Position numbers and translations under genes: made by a program. This document shows, piece by piece, positions 11,905 through 22,744 of a DNA stretch of 64,000 nucleotides. The DNA is taken from assembly GCA_963971225.1 (NCBI GenBank), contig OZ020267.1, forward strand, positions 37,603,854-37,667,853, in the 5' to 3' direction. The stretch is from Melieria omissa (lineage: Eukaryota > Arthropoda > Insecta > Diptera > Ulidiidae). The notes beneath the pieces are model-generated. The model did no database searches. It was not told where the DNA came from and saw only the letters and a program-made list of their open reading frames with translations. Every line of letters begins with the position of its first letter. Position 1 is the first letter of the stretch.

Positions 11905-11985
11905 TGATGCAGCTTTAATAGCCTAATGTGTGTAAACATACCTATCATCCCAGAGGTCACGTGTTCGACTCCTACCTGGTGAATG
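11905..11985 (+). repeat. tRNA-like head, possible SINE
   Basis: A pol III type 2 promoter can be read here. A plausible A box, TAGCCTAATGTG, starts at 11,919, and a good B box, GTTCGACTCC, lies at 11,963-11,972, about the spacing of a tRNA. The flanks do not close a proper acceptor stem, so it is not a functional tRNA gene. It may be the head of a SINE whose body runs rightwards. The downstream sequence does not match the two SINE copies at 43.66 and 47.92 kb. Confidence 0.4.
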
Positions 11986-12399
11986 CTCCCGCGCTCTTCC
12001 AACTTTACCAATTATTCCTGTCCTCTAAATATTCCTTAGCCCAGTTCAAAATTTCCGACACTCAAATGATCCTTTCCCACTCACTCCCAGGCAATATTAA
12101 GCGCAATCATACCAAAACAGCGCACCAAACCAATCTTACCGAAGTCCCCAACCATTCTGCTATCATTTCCTTTACACAACAGATGGCGCAATGAGTGGTA
12201 GCTCATAACATCAGAGGCGTCGTTCCTAAGCGGCGGAAGATGGCAGCCCCATCACTAAGGACTACCTGCAGCAGGCCAATCACCTACTCTGGCAGAAAAA
12301 CACAACCAATTAACATTACCAACACAAGGTAAGAGTCTTCTGGAGGTCCTATGCTCCCGAGAGGAGTGAATAATGAACACAAAACATTGTTTTTGATCA

Positions 12400-13520
12400 A
12401 AGATGCAACACGCACTGGAAGGCCAATTGTCGAAAGTGTCCATAAAGTCATGGAAAAAATGGAAACCGACCATCAACATTGTTTTGATTGAGAAGAAAAA
12501 TATTGTACAAAACACCTTTTGCAACCAGTTGAATATGTAAGGCTGGATACAAAAAGATCTTCAATGTATGATTACTATAGGAGTTAATGCAGAAAATCTC
12601 ATGGACAGAAATTCAGTCAGTTCAGTTCAGAAATTCAGTAAAATTCACTCAGTTTAAATCAGTTGCAAAAAATCTGCAAAACTTTGCTGGAATCGCAAGC
12701 CAATCTATCCACTTCTGAAGCGAATGGTGACTGATGATGAAAAGTGAATCACATCGTCAGTTGTTATCACATCTCTATTACTACTCCTTTCACTCCCTGT
12801 TCTAGCTGGAGCTATCACAATACTTTTTTAAACTTGTTTTTTGATGCAGCAGGAGGAGGAGATCCAATTTTATATCAACATTTATTCTGATTCTTCGGAC
12901 ACCCTGAAGTTTATATATTAATCCTACCAGGAGTTGAAATTATCGCACACATTATTATACAAGAATCAGGAAAGAAGGAAACCTTTGGATCAAGCAAAAG
13001 CGAACCAAGACAAACGCTGAAAAAACCATGATTGACGATGGGAAGGTTTAGACTGTGTTTGGTGGGATTGTCAGGGAACCATCTACTATGAGCTGCTTGC
13101 GGTCAAACATTTAATTCAGATCTGTACTGTCAACAATTGGACCATCAAAGGAAACCATCGCGTAGAAGCGGTCGGCTTGGACCATTGGTAATGGTATTCC
13201 CCATTGCGTTCTGGGCAACGCCAGGTCACACACATCAATTGTGACTCTCCAGAAGTTTCGCAAACCTATTTGGAAGATTCTTATGCATTCACCTTATCCT
13301 CCACCTCCTGTTCCTGTCTACAGCTGAATGAAGAAACTTGGAAATATCAACTGTCCTAGTTGCTTGCTAATAGAGACAACGGTTTCTTTGAAAGAACCAG
13401 AATGAAACTCCTTCCAAATGGCAACAAGTTATCAAAACAAAGCATTGCATATTTGACTTAAATTGTATCATTTCAACTATGCGAAATAAAGCCTTTAATT
13501 TTATGCAAAAATTTTTTATT
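12400..13520 (+). pseudogene. Old irritans-type mariner transposase, split by a COX1 fragment
   Basis: Heavily mutated mariner text can be followed in order. It reads DATRTGRPIVESVHKVME (12,402), ENLMDRNS (about 12,590), PLLKRMVTDDEK with Trp changed to stop (12,712-12,747), then [12 protein letters not shown] (about 12,993), CVWWDCQGTIYYELL (about 13,049) and PSKWQQVI near 13,414. AATAAAG near 13,486 marks the 3' end. Several frameshifts and stops separate these blocks, and the catalytic region around 13,210-13,320 is only recognisable in pieces. Terminal repeats could not be identified. The motif set fits irritans-like rather than mauritiana-like mariners. Between 12,754 and 12,992 the transposase is replaced by mitochondrial DNA. 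Confidence 0.85.
12754..12992 (+). other. COX1: Nuclear copy of mitochondrial COX1 (NUMT)
   Basis: Translation of this block gives VVITSLLLLLSLPVLAGA, then [29 protein letters not shown], then [11 protein letters not shown]. This is the central part of cytochrome c oxidase subunit I, roughly residues 185-262, read in order. The TGA lies where COX1 has Trp, which is sense only in the mitochondrial code, so the source was mitochondrial DNA. About 15 bp are missing after the AIT-I-L segment, and there are amino-acid changes. It is therefore a non-functional nuclear fragment. It sits exactly between two consecutive parts of a mariner transposase, so it arrived after the mariner. Confidence 0.93.
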
Positions 13521-13525
13521 TTTTC

Positions 13526-15520
13526 TATACCTTAAATTTTCAATTCGGCACAAATTTACACACATAAAAATTTGACACATTAGTTCAATTGAAAGATTTA
13601 TTTTTAAGATATTTTTGTAATTTTCAAAGATTGTAGATTTCATAAGAAATCTGTTAAAATTTGATAAAACAAATTTTACAAGTTTCACAAATGTAAATTT
13701 TCCTAATAAATCAGAGAATATAAATTTCACATGAGTTGCCCTAATTACTGCTCAACTCACTTATATATGGAAGTAAACATGCAATTTTCTCTTGCAATTG
13801 ATTTGTGTTGAAATGTTTTGACTGCAATTCGAATTACTTGAAAATAATGCGTTGAAATCCAATAATAATGATCATAAATATTTTGATGAAAAACAACCTG
13901 AAATTATGTTGAAAACAACACAAGGATTAGTCTGTTCAGTCAGACTGTATAAGTGTGTCAATAACAACAACAACAACGAAAAACAAGCATAACAAGCTTT
14001 AAATTACAAAAGTCATAAGCAAAAGCAAACAAATGTGACGTGCAGAGAAAAAGCAAGTCAGACCAAATTGAAAACATTGCAGACTCGAAGAAGAAGAAGC
14101 AGCAGACCTTTGGGAGCATGCAGCGCCATAGTGAAGTGAAAGGATGCGTTTTGCATGAATTCTCAAGTGTTTATTGCTCAAAAGAAGCCAAATAACTAAT
14201 TCAAGTATAAAAGCCCGCAAACACACACAAATACTTGTACACATACATTCACACTTACAGCCACAAAAAGGCAATTGAAACATCGCTTTATACTGTAGGA
14301 ATATTAACAAATTTATGATATTCCCCAAAACCACACACACACACACACACAAACACAATCGTGCTTTCTCTTCCTCTTGCATTGCCGAGTCCTTGCACAA
14401 AGATCTCAAAGTTTAAAACAAAATTTAACACCAAGCAACGCCACCACACCTCGGCCAGCACCGTCAATACACTGTTGCCAGTGTAATGATCTCCCCGGAG
14501 TGTTGGCTGTTGGCGCTGTCGACGCAGCAGCCAACTGCGGCGCCATAGACGGCTTTGATTAAGGACGCGCATTGAGAGACCTTTGGTAATCCACGGCATC
14601 ACCTTAAAGAGGAGCTGCCAATACTCCCAACAACAAACACACAGTGCCCCAGCACACGCTGTCCCCTGCAGCAGTGCGAGGCTGTGGGCTCGCTCGACCG
14701 CATCGCTGCCGCGCTTTAGTCGAATCGAGTCGAGTCGAGTCGAGTCGCGTCGAGTGTATGTATATCCTGCGGATAATATCAACTTGGCAAAAAGCGAAAT
14801 CAAATGGATGCTTACTTGATTTTCTCCTTTGCTTTCGTTTCCCAGTGCTGTGCTTCCGTTTTCCTGAATGCGGCATCGGCGCCTCGTTTGTGTTGTGTTG
14901 TGTGCGTCTTTAGCGTTCAGCTAAATGAAGTCGAGTTCCTGAGTTCCTGAGTTCCTGACTTTGTGGTTACACGACTGTCTGTGTTTCTGTGCGAGTGTGT
15001 GTGTGTATGGTATTTGTTTTAAATTGAGTTATGCTTAATGAAAATCAAATAAACGAGCGCAACCGTGCCCGGAAGTGTACGTTGTGGATTTTCTTTTATT
15101 CTTCTTCTACTTCCTTCCTTGCGCCATTTCTTACGGTTCGTCTTGTGTGCACACTGAGCGCTTCTATATTTTATTGCCATGGCACAGCGGCATCCAATAA
15201 AACATTGTTTTTAAAGCAAACTTCAACAGCACAAATAGCGTTGGTCTTCACCAGCTGCGGGGCCAGGCCGGGCGAATAACTAATGTCAGGTTTTGGGCAA
15301 AGTGATTTATGACGTTTATGCTCGAATTGCTATACGTGGCCGATTTCTAGCCAAATGTTCGCTGAAGATTATCTTGTCGGAGTTTTTAGTTGAAATGGTA
15401 TGTAATAATTTTTTTCTAATGGTTTTGTCAGCCAGAAATGATGTATTTTTGATTTCATATTTTTGACAGCTGCCACCTTAAAGCAAACAAAAATGTAAAT
15501 GGGACATTATGACTTGATAA
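13526..15520. other. No gene recognised; microsatellites
   Basis: An AT-rich zone runs to about 13,950 and is followed by a mixed, apparently single-copy island. The island has (AAC)n at 13,963-13,977, (CA)n at 14,333-14,351, a short (GAGTC)n run at 14,711-14,745 and three tandem GAGTTCCT units near 14,933-14,957. Open frames on both strands overlap the microsatellites and are not convincing. Confidence 0.5.
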
Positions 15521-15632
15521 CTTAATCCAATTAGGTTCATTTATTCATCTATAAGCACCAAGATTGAAGTAAATTTGAGATCGTTAAAAATCCTTCAGTT
15601 CCATTGACCGATTTATATATATATATATATAA

Positions 15633-15966
15633 CAAAAATTTGATCAAGGAGATTTTGGGTTTTAACATACTTACTTTTGAAGAATATAAATTTTCAAGGA
15701 TATAAAGGACTAAAATTTTCAAAGGACCTTTTTAATATCCTTTTTTTTACAAATATATAAAAACTCAGTCTTATTTAAATTCTTGAGCCTTTCCTCTTTC
15801 ATCCGATATACATATCGCTTTATTCTATAAGGACAAAGGATGTAGAAATGAAAAACTGAGTACGCAGTATTGCTATGTTTGGTCTCTAGTTTCACGCCCA
15901 TATGGATTTTTTCCAGTGTGAAAAAAATTTTTAATTTTTGTCGCACGGTGTTACAATTATTAAACA
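15633..15966 (+). repeat. Dispersed repeat family B, copy 1
   Basis: The block begins GATCAAGGAGATTTTGGGTT and ends near CGCACGGTGTTACA. It is collinear with 17,789-18,145 (+) and, inverted, with 34,090-34,485. Shared internal marks are AAGGATATAAAGGA, GAGTACGCAGTATT and CTAGTTTCACGC. A (TA)n run at 15,616-15,631 abuts the left end. The flanks carry a diverged pair of about 40 bp (near 15,573 and 16,003), which could be an old duplication. There is no coding potential that I trust and no recognised superfamily. Confidence 0.85.
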
Positions 15967-17180
15967 TTGATTTTTATAATAAAACTTATAATTGTTACGG
16001 TCCCTGGTTTTGAGTAAAGTTGAGACCGTTAAAGATTCTCCAGTCCGATCGAGCTTTATTCTGACAACGACTTTTGGTTTAATGGCAGCTTCAGAATTTT
16101 TTTTAGTTGTATTTCAGTCAACAAACATGAACAAATTTTTCTTCAGTTATGTTGCACTTTGTATCTGTGATTCTTTGCGTTGTGCTCCAACTCACGTGTC
16201 ACTGTCACAATTCAAGTGTCCTGATTCCCAACATTTCTATTAGACATTGTTTTTCACTTATCTTCAACAGTCAGCCACAACTTTTCGCCGTTCTTTCTCA
16301 TTCACCATAACCTTAATGCATTTCCTTCAACTCGAGCTTAAACTTTACCTTCACCTTTCTCAAGCATCTTGCCTACTCTTCTGCTTTGTCTTTGTCAATT
16401 GCAGCATTTCTTACTACACAATTGTGCAGCAGTCAACTAAAGCTTTAAGCCAAACTCAGGCGGTAAATTTACAAATATGATAAATAAGAATTTTTCTCTG
16501 ATTTCTTCTTCTTCTATCCTCTTCTTACAAGCACACTAACCAGACTACGTGTATGTTGCCGCACTCGAATCTAAATTGTAAATTACATATACGCCCCGCA
16601 CAGCGACGACGAGTGAGTGTGCAGTGCACGCGCCTAATTGTATGCTACAAATACATGTAAACAATGCAAGACTGCAAGAATGCATTGTTTATAGTCGGAG
16701 CTGCGGTTGCTTGTAATTCTTTTGCATTTATTTAACACCACTTGCAACAATACTTAATGCTGCCACTATCACCGCTTCCGCCACTATACAATCCACCAAC
16801 GCTTTCAACAATACAAACTGCCACACATAACGAAGGAGTCTTGCAAATAATTGCAGTTTATCGTCGTGGCGCTACAATTGTCATTGTGGGATACACAGTA
16901 ATTGTGAGAAAATATGGTTTAGTGGGTTTATTGACTTTAAACTGAGAAATACAAATGAGAAATAATTCAACATGGGTTTTTTATTTAATCAAAAATTAAG
17001 GGGTTAATATGGGTCTATAGACTTTAAATATGATAAAAGCACTTGAAGTCAGAAGTACATATATTTCATCAAAATCTGACAGAGTCAACAAAGGGTTAAG
17101 AGAAACGTGATTTACTTGGAGAAGTACACAGCATCTGCAATAACTCAACGCATGTTTTTCAATGTTTGAAATCCACATCT
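15967..17180. other. No gene recognised
   Basis: Mixed sequence without a credible gene. A pyrimidine-rich zone at about 16,200-16,540 and (CTT)n near 16,505-16,515 are the only features visible. Confidence 0.5.
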
Positions 17181-17250
17181 CGCCTCAGTAAACGAATGTC
17201 GTATGTCTTACTAGGTTCAGTGGAACATACGACATTTGTTTTCTCAGGCG
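17181..17250. repeat. 70-bp dispersed hairpin, copy 1
   Basis: Two arms of 26 bp (17,181-17,206 and 17,225-17,250), 23 of 26 positions complementary, enclose an 18-base loop. The arms contain AATGTCGTATGT and its complement. A second copy of exactly the same length is at 60,752-60,821, and both are followed by ACGAT. This suggests a tiny dispersed palindromic element rather than a chance hairpin. Confidence 0.75.
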
Positions 17251-17788
17251 ACGATCTGAAGGGGGAAACACTTGTTGAGAGTTTTTGTAAAGAAATATAA
17301 ATTCGATTTTATCATAAATCGATCAAAGATTATTTCAGAGAATTTATAAAATTTATGACATTAGGTGGAAAAGTATTCATATCGGAATATTTTGCGAATA
17401 TTTTGCTGTCATCGCTAACACTGCACAACAAAATCAAACTTTTTTTTAAATAACAAGGTTCTGACAACGAATCGGCATACGAAAACCATGTAACCTCACA
17501 TTTTAGGTATATGATGTGTTCAGCAATTTGATGTAAAATACTACGAAGAACATTTTTATGGAGCATTTTAACCCTGTAGCTCCTATTTTTATGGGTCAAT
17601 TTGACCCTTTTTTTCTTAAATGCCAAAAGTGTCCTGTAAAACAGGACTTTTTAAGGACAAAATGTACCACAAAAATATTTGCCATGAAATTCTACTATAG
17701 GTTTCTGAAAACATCGAAGCTCAAAAATTAACTTGAACGCCAGAATTAAGCCAAAACTGAAAATGTGTTTGAATGTAACTATTCTCTA
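17251..17788. other. No gene recognised
   Basis: AT-rich sequence with no supported feature. Confidence 0.5.
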
Positions 17789-18145
17789 CATGAAATTTTG
17801 ACACGTGATCAAGGAGATTTTGGGTTTTAACACACTTACTTTTCAAGAAAATTCTATACAAATTTTCAAGGATATAAAGGATTGAAATTTTTAAAGGACA
17901 TTTTTCATATCCTTTTTTTACAAATACATAAAACATTAATTTTACTTAATATACCTATCGCCATATTCTACGAGGTTAGGTTTTTTTATATTTTTTTTAT
18001 ACCCTTCAAAATGTTGAATTCCTTTTGAAAGGACAAAGGATGTAGAAATTAAAAACTGAGTACGCAGTATTACTATGTTTGGTATCTAGTTTCACGCACA
18101 TATGGATTGTTCCCGGTGTGAAAAATACTGTCACACGATGTAATA
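17789..18145 (+). repeat. Dispersed repeat family B, copy 2
   Basis: This copy matches copy 1 from GATCAAGGAGATTTTGGGTT through AAGGATATAAAGGA, CAAAGGATGTAGAAAT and GAGTACGCAGTATT to a mutated CACACGATGTAA end. It contains an extra stretch near 17,960-18,030 that is also present in the inverted third copy at 34.2 kb but shortened in copy 1. The P-like element starts only about 17 bp beyond its end. Confidence 0.85.
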
Positions 18146-18654
18146 GAAATATTCACCTCATCACTAAGCAAATAAACACATAGAGGTGTCAACTGGCACA
18201 AATTTGCGTACCAGCGCACTAGGTCCCATACGCACTTCGGCTATTCGAACATATTCGCGATGACTTCGGCAAACTTCTCAATTCGAAGTCAGCTTTCATA
18301 ATTTGCTTTATGTTGATGTGGTCAGTCGCACATCAACTGTGCGCTGTGATGATGTTACTGTTGCTGTTATGCGCCTTGCTTTCAGCGCAGCAGGTCCCAT
18401 ACGCACTTCGGCTAGCCGAAAATATTCGCAAAATTGTGTGCGTTGCCTTCACACGCAATGAAATAATCAACCACCAAAAATGCCAACAAAAGCAACAACA
18501 CAATTTCACTTGTTCGCGCTTATTTTTTGTGTGTATACCTTTTTTCGTTGGCGATCGCTTTCGCTTCAACAAATTTTCTGAGAACAGCTCATTTTCAATC
18601 TAATCGTTGCGCTGTCTGGTTGCGTATGCCTTGCGTTAACTGATTTGAAAAATT

Positions 18655-18825
18655 TGTTTGAATTGAAAAATTTAAGCGAATTCTGACGTGGTTGAATCCC
18701 AAACAATTTGTTTAAGTTTACAAATTTAAGCGAATTCTGACGTGGTTGAATCCCAAACAATTTGTTTAAATTTAAACATTTAAGCGAATTCTGACGTGGT
18801 TGAATCCCTAAACAATTTTGTTGAC
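18655..18825. repeat. Three tandem copies of a 54-55 bp unit
   Basis: The phrase AATTTAAGCGAATTCTGACG followed by TGGTTGAATCCC and AAACAATTTG occurs at about 18,669, 18,723 and 18,778. The array lies inside the P-like element, upstream of its surviving reading frame, and may be a subterminal or promoter-region repeat. Confidence 0.9.
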
Positions 18826-18994
18826 GACCCTTTTTTTGAAACTTGACTTGATTTTACTCGTATTAACGTCATCAAGTTTTTATCATGAATATAAGTAATT
18901 CCGACAAAAAGCGTAAAAATAACAAGATATAAGATAAGATAAGATAAGATATAATAATCCTTCACTTTTTGAGTTTGACCAAATTCTTGCGAAA

Positions 18995-19708
18995 ATGATC
19001 TCAATGAAAATAATAGCATTTACGGCAGGAACCTCCAATTGTGAACCAACTGACGAAGGTTCATTTATAACAATTGACAATAATACCAGTTTGTTTGAAA
19101 TTGACAATGAAACTCAAAATGCTATAAATCAAGAGTTCGGTGAAGAATTTTGCTTATCAAAGGACATATCTGATGCAGAGAAAGCGAATTCTTCAAATGC
19201 CTTAGGGATTATAAAAAATGAACATATGAGTGATGGTTCCCTTCGTTATTTCTCTGGTTTCATATTGATGAAAACTATTGAAAAATTTGACTGTCATAAC
19301 TGCAAAAAGTTAATAAAAGATGAGCTTTGTAATTTACAAGGAAACGAAATGTTTATCTTTTTCAAAAATTTCAACTATTTTAACAGTAGTTTAAAACTAA
19401 AAGCTCCAATCGACTCATTTTTTTTTGTTTCAAAAGTCTTTTACAACACATTTCATACGTTTTTTAAGGCAACCCCTCATTCCTCCAATATAAAAAAGCT
19501 TTTGTACAATTTGTGTGTTGCAAACGTAACAAAAGTAGATGAATACAAAATGTGGTTTTCAGAACCGTCTACTTGTAGGGAACATAAGCAATTTATATTA
19601 GATTACTTTTTAATAATTTTGCTAAGAAAAAATTGCATTTGGCTCAAAGAGAAAATTGCAAGTAAACCGAAAAATAAGAATAAAATAAAAATACTAAAGA
19701 ACACATAA
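18995..19708 (+). pseudogene. C-terminal part of a P/THAP9-like transposase (probable)
   Basis: An uninterrupted 237-residue frame runs to a TAA at 19,706-19,708. Residues about 80-115 read SLRYFSGFILMKTIEK, then CHNCKKLIKDE. This is the YxxGYI...C-x2-C arrangement seen near the C-terminus of P-element and THAP9-type transposases. A later CREHKQFILDYF followed by a basic tail also fits. The N-terminal THAP finger, leucine zipper and catalytic region, several hundred residues in active P elements, are not visible upstream, where tandem repeats lie instead. It therefore looks like the last exon of a deleted gene, and the ATG at 18,995 may not be a real start. It could be another superfamily with a similar zinc motif. 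It sits about 290 bp left of the nested element, in the same orientation. Confidence 0.6.
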
Positions 19709-20461
19709 AACTGCTAAATAATATAAATTTTAAGGAAATGATAATAATAAATAATAATATGTTGCTGTTAATATATGAATTTAAAAATTTATCGGTATGA
19801 ATTTTATTAGGTCAGAAGGCAACGTAGCCTACATGAATGCCAACATTGCACAGCAGAAATTCATGGTTTTGGTTTTTTGTCAATAGGAACGCACACTCTA
19901 CTGTACGCCTTTGTAAATTCACATGGTTCGTTATTCATAGCAGAACCGAAAGCCATGGAAATTCAATTTGCTTTTATCTTGTGCAGTTGCTCGTATCCCT
20001 GCAGTAAAAATCTCAACTAGTTGCTTAAATTTCTAGTTGTGCAACTAGTCCAAAATGGACTAGATTCAAACTAGTTGTATATGGATGCAGCGGGGGTGAG
20101 TTGAAAAGAAACGAAAAAAAAGCTATACAATAGTCAGATATGTGCACCAATGTTGTTGTCGATAAACGAATATTCTGCTGTGTGTATTTATTCCTTTTTG
20201 AACTAATTTCTTAGCTTTATTAAAAAAAAACCTTTGATATGAGGATTGTATACTGTATGTTAGAAAATACAATATATATATCTATACAATTTTTCAAAAA
20301 CTTCATATTTACACTGAGCGAACTCGAACAAATAATCGATAAGTGAGCAATCAGCTGTTTTTCGATAAATCAATCGCTCATATCTAAGTTACGTCAATTA
20401 ATTTGTGAAATTGTGAAAGTTTAAAGTGAAAAAGGAAAGTAAGTACATAAAATATTATAAA

Positions 20462-22361
20462 ATGAGCAAAAGGCATATAAGAAGGCTGATTAAGGAGGAA
20501 CAAGACAGATATGTGGGTAGGCTAAGTGCTAAAAGTGAAGTGCAGGAGGAATATGTGCGGGCAGACGCTGCATCTGCCCAATTAGGTGATGATTTGCAAG
20601 CAGACGCTGCGTCTGTCCAATTAGAGGAAGATGACCAGGCAGAAGTTAGAGGAAGATATTCGGAAGAAAAAAAGTTTAAAAGATAAGCTAGTGGGTTGGT
20701 ATTTTAGAAATAGGCCTTCTCGCCAATGTTTTGAGGAGCTTCTCCTCATTTTACGCGAAGAAAATTTAGATGTACCCCGGAGTGCCGAAACTATATTCTC
20801 GGGCAACAAAAACGACAAGGCAATTATTTGCAACATTTCGCCAGGGGTTTACTGCCACATAGGAATAAGGAAGCAGTTAGAGAAAATTGGTAGAGTTTTA
20901 GCTGGTCATGATTCAATTCTTTTAGACCTAAATGTGGATGGCTTGCCATTATATAAAAGCTCTCGAGCTCAGTTATGGCCAATATTAATGAGAGTAGTGG
21001 GCATTAAAAACATTTCAGTTTTTCCGGTAGGAATTTATTTAGGTTCACGGAAACCAGATTCAGTTGAGATTTATCTTGGTCAATTTATAACTGAAATGAA
21101 GGACATTATTGAAAATGGTATAGAAATATTAGGAAAGTTATTAGAAGTCGGTATTAGGTATATAGTATGCGATGCGCCAGCAAAAGCATTCATTTGTGGC
21201 ATTCCGAGTCATGTGTCTGCTAATGGTTGTTCCAAATGTACCCAGATTGGAAAAAAAGTCGACAATGTCTTAGTTTATAGCACAACTGTAGATACTTTGG
21301 TATCAGATGATGATTTCGCAAATAGGAAATATCTGACGCACCACCTGCCTAGCTTTAGGGACAAGAAATCTCCCTTAGAACATTTAGGTATCAAAATGAT
21401 AAGTCAGGTGTCAATCGATAGTATGCATCTGCTTGACTTAGGTATAATGCGCAAATTTTTATTACGATTGCTGCATGGAAAAACAATCATTAAGTTGAAA
21501 AAACAAAATAAAATAAAAATTTCACAAAATTTGGTAGCTTTGAAGTCATTCATTCCGAAAGAATTTGTACGAAAGCCTAGAGGTTTAGAAGATATTTCGA
21601 ATTGGAAGGCTACAGAGTTCCGCCAATTTCTCGTTTACACAGGCATATCAGTATTGAAAGATGAAATTTCTGATGACCTTTATTACGAGTTTTTGTTGCT
21701 GCATTGCGCATGTAGATTACTGTTTTGTCCAAAATCTTATTTACAAAATTTAGAAATAGCTAAAAATATGTTAGCCCTATTTGTAGAAAATTTCCCCACT
21801 TTATTTGGGGTCAATAGCGTAACACATAACGTCCATCATTTACTTCATTTAACAGATAATATAACAGAAATAGGAATATTGCCGGATTCATCAGCTTATG
21901 GCTTCGAAAATTATCTTCAAGTTTTGAAAAAATATGTTAAAAAGCCTACATGTATTTTAGAGCAACTTTTTAAAAGAATAAATTTTGAAAATTATATTAT
22001 AGATTCAAGAACTAAAGGATTAAAATGTACTAAAAACAAGGGATTATGTTATTATTTTAATGATTGTTTTTTGACTTCGAAAAGTCCTGATAACTATTGT
22101 TGCATTATACCTTATATTCCAGTAGAGGTTCAGGGGTTTGTGAATGAAGACAGAAAATTCGTTTTAGGTAAAAGATTAGTAAATTTGGAAAGCTTTTTTA
22201 ATGAACCAGTACATTCAATGTCATTAGGAATATCCATAGCAGATGCATGCCCATCCGAAATTATTGAAAAATTCCCTATAGAGGAAATTGAATACAAATT
22301 AATGTGCCTTTCTCATAATGGTCGCTTATTATTACTTCCGATACTGCATGGTTGTTTTTAA
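20462..22361 (+). CDS. Tnp2-like (CACTA/EnSpm-type) transposase, 611 residues with one proposed intron
   Basis: This gene probably catalyses excision and insertion of the surrounding element in the nucleus. I start at ATG 20,462 (MSKRHIRRLIKEEQDRY), a basic, helical N-terminus. Its frame differs from the main frame. Removing a 64-bp GT-AG intron at 20,586-20,649 joins them exactly, giving 611 codons plus stop. In the spliced protein the marks are LDLNVDGLPLYKSS (Asp about 138), YIVCDAPAKAF (Asp about 216), GCSKC (about 235-238), FRDKKSPLEHL (about 277-287) and SIDSMHLLDLG (about 297-306), followed by a long C-terminal region. The order and spacing match Tnp2-type transposases. No stop interrupts it. 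The alternative is a one-base frameshift in the duplicated GCAGACGCTGC segment with a start at 20,631. The DUF4806 gene begins 384 bp downstream. Confidence 0.85.
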
Positions 22362-22744
22362 AAGTTTTAGATATACTCTGCACTGGGGTACCACATTGTT
22401 TTGATTGATTTTAATTTGAATTTTGAATTTAGAGGCGTGTCTGCTACGGACACGTTTATAAATGGTCTTAGTTACCAGGAAAATGTATTAATCACGTCCG
22501 TCCGTCCGTGATCCATACGCCTTTTGTAACATTTTCAACGAATCGAATTTTCAACAATTTATTTTAAAGTTGCCGTTCTTTTTTGATCATAAGGTAAATT
22601 GTAATGTATGAAAATGGGCGTAGCGTGTCTAGCTGGCTAATAAAATGTAAACGACAGTGCAGTGCAGGGTATAAAAATGTCGGTCTATTCCGACTTAAAT
22701 ACTTTTATTTTTTCAAATATTTAATACTTTTTTCTCCGAGGGAA

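Noticed and set aside
11905..11985. Functional tRNA gene
   Set aside because: A and B boxes are present but the acceptor stem does not close. Kept only as a possible SINE head.
15719..15967. 82-codon minus-strand frame in family B
   Set aside because: The frame is not preserved in the other copies of the repeat.
20586..20625. 40-bp intron ending at the first TTAG in the transposase gene
   Set aside because: Too short for splicing and it does not restore the frame, whereas the 64-bp alternative does.
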